Source: Breviolum minutum Mf 1.05b.01 (taxonomy: Eukaryota > Sar > Dinophyceae > Suessiales > Symbiodiniaceae). From it: DNA of 64,000 bases. Below, in pieces: positions 11,300 through 21,904 of the stretch. Under the pieces are notes generated by a model. The model worked only from the letters and a program-made list of their open reading frames with translations. It was not told the DNA's origin and made no database searches. The stretch is from assembly GCA_000507305.1 (NCBI GenBank), contig DF239095.1:250800-314799 (forward strand), in the 5' to 3' direction. Numbering within the stretch: the first letter of the stretch is position 1; each line of letters opens with the position of its first letter. The position numbers were made by a program, and so were the translations under genes.

Positions 11300-12334
11300 A
11301 GATCCCAACAACAAGATGTTGTTCCTATATAGGCAGGTTTTCACTGGCAACAAAATTCAAGGAAAAAAACAGTAAAGATAGATATTGTGCCATTCATGGA
11401 GATAAATAAAGCGGTGAAACAACACCGTTGCTTACTTTCTACCCTTTTTACCTGGTGATGGGACTGCAACCTCAAGTGACTAGTTATTTCTTAAAAAAAA
11501 TGACACCCATTCGAGCAAGGCACAATATCGCTACTTTGCGCGACGAACTGGCATCCCTGACCGGGATGAACAGCAGGAGATTTCGAGATCGGAGACTTTG
11601 CTGTGGTCATGTTTAGACGGTCATGGGTTGAGTCTATCCCACCACGATGCAATCGTGGAAGCTATGAAGTTTTAATAATGGACCCTTCCCAAAATAACTG
11701 GGACACACCGTCCCAAGTCATTTCATTTCATTTCCATAAAGCATCGTTTTGATGGGCAAGTCACTGAAAATTGAAAGCACCATGATAACATCAAGTTTGA
11801 TCCTCTATTGATACAGGTCATTTACTCATCCCTTGAAGATGCAGAAGTCTTCCGCAACTGAGTGGCTAGAGCAGCACATCCTTGTCCGAATCAGATCTGA
11901 AGAAATTCTGATGGATTCTTCATCAAAAACTACCCCTTGTTGAAACTTTGGGATTTCATAAGACCCAAAAAACATCAGGGACAAACAAGTTACAAATCAA
12001 CTTTCATTTTAAAAAAACACCACATATCACTACCTGGAAGTTTAAGAGTTCGCCCCTGAAGAGTCACCGGGCCCACAAAGGAAGCCGGAGGCAATAGCTT
12101 CACTAACCAACATGGACCCCAAAAATGATGCTTTGGAAGAGGAATTTTCTTTCAACTATGGGGATGTTTGATGTCCATGTTCGTTTTCTTGGGTGTAACC
12201 CGCTCTGTTCAAATATGTCAGCGGCCCGACTTGGATTGGACAAAATCACTTGGTAGATGAGGTGTTTGAAAACAACTAAAACATCGGCAGCAACAGCAAC
12301 AACAAGGACAACAACACGAACACGGACATCATCG

Positions 12335-12401
<67 letters not shown>

Positions 12402-12530
12402 TTTAAGATTTGACAATAGTTTGTTTGACTGGCTAATACCAAACAAAGATAACAAAAATCACTTGCCGTCAACTTGCCAACCCCCCCAAACTTCATGCAT
12501 TTTTGTTTGAAGGGCAAAAAAACTCAAGAG
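11300..12530. other. Mostly non-coding; one weak exon at 12200-12248
   Basis: A 49-nt minus-strand piece at 12200-12248 reads ILSNPSRAADIFEQS between an AG acceptor and a GT donor. Its end phase does not fit the exon at 11181-11261, so I do not join it. A plus-strand frame at 11480-11616 is equally open on the minus strand. Nothing else supports a gene. Confidence 0.3.
12325..12401. repeat. (ATC)n microsatellite
   Basis: An almost perfect run of ATC units with one GTC interruption near its start. It is preceded at 12290-12318 by an (AAC)-rich stretch. It lies in a region without exons. Confidence 0.95.
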
Positions 12531-12540
12531 ATACCTTTGC

Positions 12541-12638
12541 AAACTAACATTGCCATGGGAAATCCACCATGTTGATGGGATAAAAACCAGGAAAGATATG
12601 GATTTTCATGAGCGATTTGTTAGTTTCAGGGAGTGTAG
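12541..12638. repeat. F2a inverted-repeat element, copy 2
   Basis: The left end AAACTAACATTGCCATGG is matched by TTTGTTAGTTTCAGGGAGTG on the right. The core is diverged. The outermost CTCC of the left end is missing. Confidence 0.6.
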
Positions 12639-12850
12639 TTCCTCTTTGATCCCTCCCCCCAAAAAAAAAGAACACCTCAGTACTTGAGTGAACTTTTGCT
12701 TTTTCTCCACAAATCCTTCATTTTTTTTCGGCACCTTACGAAAATGTTCAGCTGCAAGGAAACCACAAAAGAAAAAAAATCAAAAAAAATCCCCACCTCG
12801 TCACTCAAATCTCCAGCCACACGGGGTCGAAGCCTCAGATTGGAGGCAAA

Positions 12851-12950
12851 CACCCAGGATGCCATTCACCGAGGAAGGTTTATCTATAGGGATTCCCGAT
12901 CCTAAAAATATGTCCTAATCCTGGTGGTGACTGGCATCCTGTTTGGGGGG
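12851..12950. repeat. F5 inverted-repeat element, copy 1
   Basis: The left end CACCCAGGATGCCATTCACC is mirrored by GGTGGTGACTGGCATCCTG on the right. The centre carries GGGATTCCCGATC and its near complement. Other members lie at 19579, 20551, 27111 and 43966. Confidence 0.72.
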
Positions 12951-12978
12951 TAGTAGTTCCAAGTTATACATAACTACA

Positions 12979-13099
12979 GTAGTTGGTGGTTTGTCACCAA
13001 CCCATCTGAAAAATAGGTTAATCAAAATGGATCAATTTTTTTTGGTCATTTTCCCAAGGTTCGGGGTGAAAATTCCAAAAAAAAAATGAAACCACCTAG
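12979..13099. repeat. F1 inverted-repeat element, copy 5
   Basis: The flanks are GTAG (12979-12982) and CTAG (13096-13099). The ends are TTGGTGGTTTG and GAAACCAC. The core has gained about 20 bp, including a T-run, compared with the other copies. Confidence 0.72.
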
Positions 13100-13436
13100 G
13101 AAAACAATATCTTTTGGGTGCCCATTTCCACTGGTTCACAGTGGATTCCAAGAATTTTTTGAGGTACTGGAGAGTAAAACAATAATTTGATGATTTTCCC
13201 ACTATTTTCTAGGGTTGCATAGCATGCCGCAAGAAGTCTTAGGATGCAAAACATTCTCCCATCACAGGTGGGAAATAAAGGTTTTTGCTTTTGGATCCAT
13301 AAACCTACAAAATGGGACAAAAGGCGACCGGAATCCTGGGAGTGCGGGGTTCCCATCTGAAGGAAAAAATCCAGATTCTCCACCTCTGGGATTTTAAGAG
13401 GTTCAAAGATCTTGAAGAAAAGGTCCTACTTGCAGG

Positions 13437-13580
13437 GTCGTCCCAGGACTTGTAAGTGGTTAGTTAGTAACCCTTATTTATAAGCCATAAAATGGCCAGT
13501 TGCAAAGGTAACAACCCAGTTCTTGGGGGGGGACCTATTGGCCATGGTTATTAACCACTTACAAGTCATGGGATGATCCT
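13437..13580. repeat. F6 inverted-repeat element, copy 1
   Basis: The left end reads GTCGTCCCAGGACTTGTAAG then TGGTTA, and the right end mirrors it as TAACCACTTACAAGTCATGG then GATGATCC, a terminal repeat of nearly 30 bp. The repeat contains the word TTGTAAGTGG facing inward from both ends. A second copy is at 38491-38650. Confidence 0.75.
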
Positions 13581-13677
13581 TCAAGTAAATAAATGTCACC
13601 TTGGAGAAAGCTTCAGATCTTTTAAGGCCTCTTTTTTGATCATGGATCAATTTGAATTCTGAGTAAAGGGGGTAACT

Positions 13678-13787
13678 ACACCCCCAAAAAACTAACGGCT
13701 AGAACCCAAAAATTACTGGTTTGGATCGATGTTTCTCCTTTTCCTTTTGGGGGTATTTCAGTTCCATATTGGTTTTCGGGGGTGTAC
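13678..13787. repeat. F2c inverted-repeat element, copy 2
   Basis: The left end ACACCCCCAAAAAACTAACG is matched by GGTTTTCGGGGGTGTA at the right. The core contains GATGTTTCTCCTTTTCC, shared with the copies at 8892 and 41821. Confidence 0.68.
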
Positions 13788-14692
13788 CTAAGCATACTGA
13801 TTTTGCAAAAGAGAACACTACACCAAGTACCATGGAATTTCACAAAGCCCAGGATAAAGCATGACATTCTGGTGTCGCAGCCCCTCGTAAAAGGTATTGA
13901 GCTCGAAATCAATATTAACTGGTTAACAAAATCACGGGAAAAAATGGTCCATCTAAACATGACCATGAATAAATGAGAAATTCTACTAAACCGAAAGAAA
14001 AAAACAAACAATAATAACAAGAACAATATTCGTAACGTTTGCTTTAAAAGCTTGCTGTTGTTTGTTGTTTCTTTGGTGTGTTGTTTTTCGGCAAAAATCC
14101 AAAAAATCCTCCCGAGGAAAATTTGTTGCCAACAAAAATATCGACTTCGCGGACCAAAAAACAGAAGGCCAGCACGCTGACGTGCAATGCGAAATCGGTT
14201 GACCTGGCAGTTGGGGAAAGGCATCACCCGGAGGATCGATCCTAAAGGGTATCATGTACCCCCAGATACACCCTGAAACTTACATTAAAGGTGAAAAACT
14301 GAGAAACCTATATAGGGTTTTTTCTTTGGGATGTTTTTTGGGATTTAACTTGGGATTTATGGGATGAAACTGACATGTTTTCCCTGAAAAATGGATGGTT
14401 GGAAGACAATCCGGCTTTATATTAGGATTTTGTAACTTTTTAGGAAACATTAAAAGTGTTAAACCTTCGGGGGGGGTAACAGCAAGTTTGCTCCAGAAAC
14501 ACAAAGGCAATACGGATCGTCTCCCTTGAACCCACCATTTTGGGGGAAGAAAAAGGTGATATTGTTTCAGGGAGTGTAGTGAGTTTTGCTTGTGAAAGGA
14601 ATGATTTGACAAGAATATCTAAAAGAACAAGTGAGGTTCACAAACTTCCTGGCCTTGAAGGGGCACTGTTTTCGTCCTCCTTCCTTGTCCTT

Positions 14693-14758
<66 letters not shown>

Positions 14759-14806
14759 TCACAACTTCACAACTTCACAACTTCACAACTTCACAACTTC
14801 ACAACT
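14693..14806. repeat. (ATC)n microsatellite followed by TTCACAAC tandem array
   Basis: Positions 14693-14758 are a run of ATC units. It passes directly into six copies of the 8-mer TTCACAAC (to 14806). The two arrays share the word TCA, so the second could have grown from the edge of the first. Confidence 0.93.
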
Positions 14807-14881
14807 CTGCTCACTACTATGAAGTATGCACAACTTTGCTGGTTTCAAAAAACAACCTCTAGATTCTAGAGTTGTTATAAC

Positions 14882-15683
14882 CCTGGTGATCTCCGGGCCG
14901 TGGCCTCCGCTCGATACTCTGCTTCGCCTGCATCATACGCTGTTGTGAAGCTAGATGGCGATGGCGATCACCACTCCCAAATCCGGTCGCGAATACTAAA
15001 GGGGCCATGATAAACCAAGACTAATGGGAGTAGCGATCGCCATCGATCCTTTCCAGGTGCTATATGTTTGCGAAATGTTTTTTTCCATTTCAAAGAAGAG
15101 GTGATTATTCAGCTTCCAACCATTAGTTATTTGAGGTGTATTCAGTCCAGATGAAAGGAAAACTCCGTTGTATAATAATGTAAAATAATAGGACCTTCCG
15201 AAGCCATTGTGTGGTACATTGGTTCCTTTTTTTGCGGGGAGGGCTGCTTGGAGGGCCATGAGAATGGCAGCCAGCCCAACGTCTTTTTTGTTTCCAATCG
15301 AAACCCAAAAGTCGTGGTTTTTCAATCATCCTGTTTGAAGCTATCACAGCGGTTGGTCGAGAAATCGATCTGATCCGCCTGTGAAAGCGTCCCGAAAAAA
15401 ACAACAACAAATCCTAAAACCTGCATTGCCACGAACCAAAAAAAGATGAATGTAGATACCTCTTGATTCAGATCAAAAAAAAGTACCCACAAAAATTCTT
15501 GAGTCAGCAGGCTAGAAAACCACAAGCTTCCAAAAAAGGCGTGAGAAAACAACGCTAAACGTCAGACGTTGCCCACCTTGTTTGTCACTTTCCCGACTGA
15601 TGCACATCTGGGCGAGGCGAACTCTCGGTGACAAGGAATGTTGTACAGGTGTGAGGACTCGAAGGAGGCAACAACTATAGGAA
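14882..15683 (-). CDS. Unrecognised three-exon gene segment
   Basis: Exons 15577-15683 (107 nt; ASFESSHLYNIPCHREFASP), 15195-15282 (88 nt; KQPSPQKKEPMYHTMASE) and 14882-14950 (69 nt; SQQRMMQAKQSIERRPRPGD) have GT donors and AG acceptors, and their phases match in order (ends 0, then 1, then 1). A further open stretch upstream, about 15975-16147, contains MEMWENNTFATKNFDSCG but is not phase-linked. The product is basic with no domain I know. The acceptor AG of exon 14882-14950 lies in the CTAG at the left edge of an F7 element filling part of the intron. Start and stop codons are not seen. Confidence 0.5.
14951..15048. repeat. F7 inverted-repeat element, copy 1, at an exon acceptor
   Basis: The left end GATGGCGATCACCACTCCCA is matched by TGGGAGTAGCGATCGCCATC on the right. 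The left flank is CTAG (14951-14954); read on the minus strand this CTAG ends the intron before exon 14882-14950. About 60 bp of the element are shared, inverted, with 41352-41415. Confidence 0.68.
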
Positions 15684-16659
15684 CTGCGGGTATACAAACG
15701 CAGATTATATACCTATCGTCTATCTATGTACATGAAAATCATGTGTATATATATATATATGGATTACAAGCATATTATGTATATCATCTAGATTTCTTAT
15801 ATTCATGCTCTACATGAAATTGTATTTCAAACAGTCATGTAATCTTCATGTCTCTTTTGGAAGGTGGCCCCCAGCCCTGAATTCGGCAAAAGGTCTTGAA
15901 TCTCACGACGATTGGTGTGCACCTGTCAAACACCCAGTTTAGAGCCCGACATATCTGTCAATGATCTCCATCTCTTCCTTGGTAAAAAAATCTGAATGAT
16001 GGCAGGCAGATATGTAGCTATGCCGACATCCACCCCTCCAAAAGCGGAAACTCTGATTGGGAATTCTGTATTCGGATCTGTTCTTCCGCAAGAATCAAAA
16101 TTCTTAGTGGCAAATGTGTTGTTTTCCCACATCTCCATCAAAGGTGCCTTCAAAAAAAACTCCAGAAAAAAAGTCGATGTTCCTTTCAAAAAATTGCTTC
16201 TTAAACAACCAAACCCAACCGGAGAAAAGCAAAAACAAGTGGGGAATGGGACTTTTTTGACAGAAAAAAACACAAAAAAAAACGCCCCACCTCATAGAGA
16301 AGAGACTGAAGTCGGCTATGTAGAAAAATGATTTGGACCAAGTCCTGCAGGACTTTGATGGATTTTGGACCAAGCCCAGGAATTTTCAAATATCCTGAAC
16401 CTGGCAATTCTGCTGGTGACCTTTTTGGGATGGCGAAAGCGTGATTCGGTCAAATGCTAAGTGACCTCCAAACGCCTTCAAATAGGGGATAAAAAGGTCA
16501 CTTTGAATCACCTGGAAAAAAGTTTTCCTATCGAATCTTCGAAGAAAAAAAATGTCAACGGAGGTTGAGATTGCTGCAAAGATATGCAAAGATTCACACC
16601 AAGATCCTGGCGAAGTGGTCCAAAAGAAACTCATGTTGAATACAATTACAAGGCCACAG
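15684..16659. other. Spacer with one possible exon
   Basis: A TA-rich run lies at 15745-15800. The open minus-strand frame around 15975-16147 is noted with the gene downstream. From 16150 to 16659 I see nothing I can support. Confidence 0.4.
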
Positions 16660-16738
16660 GCGCAGAGGGAAAAGCATGGTCTTTTTCTTTCGAATGGTTG
16701 TACCAACGATTGCCATCATGGCAGATCTGTACACTCCC

Positions 16739-17945
16739 TCACTCAATACGCAGTCGTTTTCTGCCTTCTGTAGCAGGAATGGTGATGATTTTCAAGGACC
16801 TGCTCAATGATTCTGCTTTCAACCGTTCTGAAATGTGTCTCACTGACACTGGCAACATGATGCTCGATAAAGATCTGCACACTGCAAAGGCACCTGTCCC
16901 AATGTGGGTCACAGACTCGCCCATGGTGACACTCCTCAAAGATGTGCACCCTGCAAAGGCACGCTCCCAAATATGGGACACAGACTCACCTATGCTGATG
17001 CTCATCAAAGATGTGCACCCTGCAAAAACACCGACCCCAATGTGAGTCACAGACTCACCTATGCTGATGCTCGTCAAAGATGTGCATCCTGAAAAGGCAA
17101 GTTGCTCAATGTGCGTCACAGACTCACCTATGCTGATGCTCATCAAAGATGTGCACTCTGAAAAGGCAATGGGCCCAATGTGCGTCACAGACTCCCCATG
17201 GCGATGCTCGTCNTATGCTGATGCTCATCAAAGATGTGCACTCTGAAAAGGCAATGGGCCCAATGTGCGTCACAGACTCCCCCATGGCGATGCTCGTCAA
17301 AGATGTGCACCGCGCAAAGGCACTGGCCCCAATGCGCTTCACAGACTTACCTATGATGATGCTCCTCAAAGATCTGCACGCTGCAAAGGCATCACGTTCA
17401 ATGTGCGTCACAGATTCACCCATGCTGATGCGGTTCAAAGATGTGCACCCCGCAAAGGCACAGGCCCCAATGTGAGTCACAGACTCACTAATGCTGATGC
17501 TCGTCAAAGATGTGCACCCCGCAAAGGCATGGCACCCAATGTGCGTCACCGAGCCGCTGATGGTGACCAAAACTAGTAGCTTGCAGTTTTGGAAAGCATA
17601 CCTGGAAATTTCTGTCAGGTTGCAGGGGATCTTTACCCCAAAAAATCTCTGGGTATGAATGTGATCGATGTCATCTTTCGTTGCAGCTTCCACTTCGTTC
17701 CTTGCGTATGCGACAGTCACTAGCGATTCTGTGCAAAACAACCCTGCTGCGTCAAGTGTCTCAGCGTCATCTATGATTGAGCTGTCTCGCAGCAGCTCCA
17801 CTTTCAGGATTTTGCGCTCAATGGGATCTTGACATGGATGCTTCTCAAGGAGCATCGCCTTTAACTCCCGAACTGTAGCCGTGATCGGAATGTCAAGGGT
17901 GATGACACCACCTTGTACGGTGTTCAACTTTACTTCACAAGACAT
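16739..17945 (-). CDS. Ubiquitin-like / BspA-type leucine-rich repeat protein A
   Basis: The ATG at 17945 begins MSCEVKLNTVQGGVITLDIP, a ubiquitin-like (beta-grasp) domain of about 85 residues. A linker follows, then roughly ten 23-residue LRR_5 (BspA-type) repeats of the form SVTHIGxxAFxxCTSLxSI, and a basic C-terminus ending at the stop at 16739. The protein is about 373 residues if the assembly duplication around the N at 17213 is removed; as written, the frame breaks there. BspA-type repeats form a solenoid used for protein binding; in dinoflagellates they are abundant and mostly uncharacterised. No signal peptide or membrane segment is seen, so a cytosolic or nuclear ubiquitin-related adaptor is possible, but that is inference. 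The gene is intronless as read. A pyrimidine-rich AG acceptor lies two bases before the ATG. Confidence 0.88.
17129..17298. other. Assembly join: 84/85-bp duplicated flanks around a single N
   Basis: The 84 bp before the N at 17213 are repeated after it (17214-17298), with one extra C in a C-run in the second copy. Removing one copy and the N restores a length divisible by three across the LRR gene. This looks like two contig ends that overlap but were not merged. Confidence 0.9.
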
Positions 17946-17962
17946 GGCTGCAAAAGGAAGAT
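17946..17962 (-). promoter_or_regulatory. Splice acceptor immediately upstream of LRR gene A start
   Basis: On the minus strand the bases CATCTTCCTTTTGCAG, then CC, precede the ATG. This could be a spliced-leader trans-splicing acceptor, as dinoflagellate mRNAs carry a 22-nt leader, or the 3' end of a leader intron. The paralogue at 23306 keeps the same bases. Confidence 0.55.
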
Positions 17963-18910
17963 GGACCGGCGAATGTTTTCAGGCCCAGATTTGTTTTCGC
18001 ACCTGGTGCTGTGGACTCCCACAATCTGAAAGGAATCATTGCTTGGGGAGATTACATTCCAAGCTAGTCAAACAGCAATTGGCTGATGATTCTGGAAAAA
18101 CAGTCAGAGTCAGAGGCAAACAATAAGATCCATCCAAAATCCAGTTGTTTGTTTCAGTTTTTGTTTCACTTTTTTGTTTGGTGATTTGGGTGGTTGGTTC
18201 TTGGAAAAACCTGGAAACAAAAACGACCAGACTCCACAGTCGTCCATATTTCTCGATGTGAAAAATACCGCATTTGATCCAAAGCAAGTATATGACTGGT
18301 TCAAACCTGTGACTCAAAGGCATCGTCCCGCCGCTTGTTGCTACACCTTTACGGCGGTTGAAAAAAGAAGTTGCATCTAATGGAATGCATCGGAATGGAT
18401 CCATGGGCAAATGCCTATGATGTATCGCATGCATAGACTGCATGCCACATTCCTTTTTTGCGGAAGTAAGCATGTCATTGACGTAAGAGTAAATGCAGCT
18501 GCTTCTACATGATGTTATATTCCTTCAAAAGATCTGGACAAGTAACATATAATTCCTAAACCTGACTTGTTTCGTGCATTTTGGGGGGGAGTTTCCCTTA
18601 CCTGTCAGCTCCATTTAAGGGTTTTGAATGGTCGCAACGACCCCGTAGATTTTGAGCGATTCATAATACCTAAGGCCCACGTGACAACCAATAGCCATGG
18701 TGATGCTGATGCCCTACTGATAATTACCTTGACCATAGAAGTACCAATAAGGATTAAGTTAGGTAGTAGATCTTGGAGGTGACCATATATATATATATAT
18801 GTAACGTATATTTATAATACAAATACATACATAAACATATGTAATTATTCATAGTACATCACAAATTACCAGTATATTCCAATATCAGAGATTTCTTAGA
18901 GAAAAGAAAC

Positions 18911-20510
18911 CATCCTACGAAACGGGTTCCCACATGTCATTTCATTCATCATCTTCTCCTCTTCTTCGAGTTCTCCCTGCACTTCCGCCAAGGCCGTCAG
19001 CAACCGGAAGTAAAGGAGGCAACCTCGACGTGGACCGAACTGGGTGCCGTTTGGGGATGGATATGACCCTCCAGGGGAAGCCATCACCATATCCCACGGA
19101 AAAACGGGAAATTTTCGGAAAGTCTTCGGTCCTCAAAAAGTGGCCTTTTTAAAGGGGGCATATGTGTATGTTAGTTCCCAGTACATTATTCATGACTGGT
19201 CATTTCAACCCACCACTAAGGTAAACCCCCTCCAGGAGAAAGGCCGGCTATGATCAGGGCTAATTAATCATTGGTTTCCCTTAGTAAGGCCGGCTATGAA
19301 ACCCTTATTCTGACGGGGGTACCCCCTAAAAAGGGGGGGTGGTTGAAGCTTCCCCAAAGCTGGACCTTTGAATTACTTGACTCATGGCCCTAAGTACTAT
19401 CTAATCAGAAAGTACCTTGAATACCATCAATGATATTTGGGCCAATTTTATAGAGCACAGGATAATAATTTGGGAATGGGATCATCTTTTGGGAGCAACT
19501 GCAACCGGAGACCCTCCCTGCCAGCCAACTTTTAGAGCTTATCAATTACAGTAAGAACCAAAGTGTAGGTTATATGTTGGGTTGTTCCCCTTCACAGAAA
19601 TAATGGCAAATTAAGGTTTGGTTCGGGCCCCTACTCAAAATGTAAACATCCTGGCGGTGACTATTCCCGGCAAGGGGGACAATCCAATGTATGTAGCAAA
19701 AAATGATCCAATGTACTCGAATTGAACCACACGTACCATTTCATCAACCAGAAGAAAACCCACCAAGTCAAGGAGATTCCCAATCCAAAACCAAAAACGA
19801 TGGCATTCCAAAATAAAAAGGCAAACCATGACCTGACACTATACAAATTGGGTATATAGGTGTGTCATGATCAAGTGAATCAGTGAATCAAGTGGCCATG
19901 GCCTTTACCTCGTGGTTTTTTTTAGTATTGACCTCTATAGCGCCTATGGATCAGATCTTCGACGGGATCCAACGAAAACCTCCTCGGGAAATGGTAAAAC
20001 AATGTATGTATATATATATATATATATATATGTGGTGGTTTCCTAAAATGATGGTACCCAACAACCATGGTTTTCCCTACTAAAAATGATCATTTTGGGG
20101 TGTTTTGGGGGTACCATCATTTAAGGAAACACCCATATTTCAGGAAGGCAATTTTGTGGTGAAATTTCCAAGATTTCTTTCAATCTTCTCGTGAAAAGAT
20201 CTCTGAATCCTGACCATTCTTCTTGCAAACGTGCTTTTTTTCGGTCAATTTGGGGCCCCCCCATGACTTTCAGGAAGAACTTTGTTCAGCCAGGATGTGT
20301 GAATCTTTCCATGCTCATTGAACAAAAGGGTCAATCAATCCTGAGTTTTTCCAAACCTGATTTTTTCCGTTCCCTGGGTGTCACACTCACACCAAAGGCC
20401 ACTGTCAGTCTCACCACATGCACACGGACGATGCTCGCTAGCTCACCATGCAGGCGTAACATCTTGATTTCCTTGCAAAGGCAAAAGCAAAAGGGATGCA
20501 ACACCAGGAT
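18911..20510 (-). CDS. Two phase-0 exons of an unrecognised gene between the LRR genes
   Basis: Exon 20391-20510 (120 nt) follows a CAG acceptor, ends at a GTGAGT donor and contains HPFCFCLCKEIKMLRLHGEL. Exon 18911-18976 (66 nt) reads GELEEEEKMMNEMTCGNPFR and ends at a GTTTCT donor. Both are phase 0-0 and so compatible. Just upstream of the second, 18977-19023 could be a 47-nt GT..AG intron with more coding sequence beyond. No domain is recognised. One F3 and one F5 element sit between the exons, with another F5 element just upstream. Confidence 0.42.
19579..19685. repeat. F5 inverted-repeat element, copy 2
   Basis: The left end GGGTTGTTCCCCTTCACAG is matched by CCCGGCAAGGGGGACAATCC on the right. 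The inner word ATCCTGGCGGTGACTATT corresponds to the copy at 20551. Confidence 0.65.
20032..20134. repeat. F3 inverted-repeat element, copy 1, in a TA repeat
   Basis: The left end GTGGTGGTTTCCTAAAATGA then TGGTACCC is matched by GGGGGTACCATCATTTAAGG then AAACACCC. ATAT flanks both sides. The left side borders a (TA)n run at 20005-20031, which suggests insertion into TA-rich targets. Close relatives are at 25678 and 48725. Confidence 0.8.
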
Positions 20511-20550
20511 CTGACATGCAAAAAAACAGAACAGGAAAACTTGATAAGTT

Positions 20551-20659
20551 GGATTGTCCCCCTTCCCAGCAGTGGTGACAAATGAAGATTTCGTTTGGGA
20601 TCCCGTACTAAAGATGTAAAAATCCTGGTGGTGACCATTACTGGGAAGGGGGGCAACCC
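20551..20659. repeat. F5 inverted-repeat element, copy 3
   Basis: The left end GGATTGTCCCCCTTCCCAGC is matched by CTGGGAAGGGGGGCAACCC. It lies about 40 bp upstream of exon 20391-20510 on the minus strand. Confidence 0.72.
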
Positions 20660-20699
20660 AAGGAATACATATCAATCATTTTGAGTCACTCCAAATAGC

Positions 20700-21829
20700 A
20701 AATCCTCTACGCTTTCTGACAGTAAGCCAGTGAAGTCTAGAATCACACCCTAAGGGAAATGTCCTTGTCTTGAAGGGACTCATTTCTACTGAACCATGAC
20801 ATGTATGCCTGAAAATTATGGGTACTGTTGATGGACAAAATCCTTTTAACCACCCGGTACATATATATAAAACCCTTCGAAAAATTATGGGATAAACTTC
20901 CAACCTTAACTGGTGCGGAATTTCTGAACCATCCACAGTATGAACAGTATGAATCCTTCCTTTTTCATCGTGTTTCAAGTTTCAACAAACCCACTTGGGC
21001 TCTTGGTGCACTGCTCAACTGCTTTGGACAAGTTAAGGCTTTTTCAGAAGAACTGGGATAGACCCCAAATAGCTTTGAAAGGTATCATCGATTTTCTGCA
21101 ACTTGTTTCAAAGCGATTCAAAATATACATATTCTTACATAGATATTTCTGGGCAAGAAACAAACATAGATACAGAAACTAAAATCTGAAATAAGTGTTA
21201 ACTGTTTATTTGAGAGGGTAGATGATACATGCGCTGTGGGTTGTATGCAAATATGTTGATTTAACACTCCTTTACGAATCTAGGTGCTGGAAGGGAATCT
21301 GTTTTACGCCGTGAACTTCATTGTTTTGCATCGATAACACTACTTTATGAAGCAAAGCAGCAGCAAACCTTTGCATCACTATGTTGAAGAAACCTGTTGC
21401 CCCCCAAAACGAATCCAAAAGTGCGCATTCACTCACCCATACACACCACCAACTGACGACACCTCTGATGACACCCTGCCCGACAGCCCGCCCCCCAAAC
21501 GCATCCAAAAAATCTGCGAGCCCTCACCCCTATATTTGAAGCAAGAACCCCTGTAGCTAAAGCTATTTGGGGAAAAAACGACAAAGGACACCGCTCTCCT
21601 CAGAGAAATCTGAGCAAACGTTCCAAGTTTGGAGGTTTTGTCACACCAAACGACTCAACGACTTTTCGTCGGTCAGTGTAGGTCGTGGTCCATCGTTTGC
21701 CCAACCACCTTTGGTGGGTGTTGAAATCATACTGTTGGACCAAAATCCACTTTAACTAGTTAACTACTTGAATCATGATAAATATATATATATAAGATAT
21801 CATAGACAATAGTTTGACTTAACCATCCC
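20700..21829. other. Spacer upstream of the 20.4-kb exon
   Basis: A plus-strand frame at 21347-21556 has a proline-rich stretch with the word PPKRIQK twice. It has no clear splice borders, and the opposite strand is also open. I see no other support for a gene. Confidence 0.35.
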
Positions 21830-21904
21830 ACAGTGGGAAAATGCATTATCTTTTTCTTCGGAATTGTTCCAACCATTGCCATAACGGCAGATCTGCACAC
21901 TCCC

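Larger units (their letters stand above)
16660..18291. repeat. Segmental duplication, copy A (LRR gene plus flanks)
   Basis: This block is repeated in the same orientation at 21830-23627. Similarity includes the LRR gene, about 75 bp beyond its stop, and about 340 bp upstream of its ATG, where words such as TTTGTTTTCGCACCTGGTGC and CAAACAGCAATTGGCTGATG are shared. The two upstream regions differ by short insertions. Confidence 0.85.

Noticed and set aside
13676-14255. Minus-strand frame of 183 residues
   Set aside because: It runs through an F2c element and T-rich sequence, and no splice-bounded protein-like segment was found.
16904-17576. Long plus-strand frames across LRR gene A (repeats of QRCAPRKG and SPMLMLVKDVH type)
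   Set aside because: They are the complement of the 69-bp LRR units; periodic DNA keeps all frames open. The minus strand gives the known repeat family.
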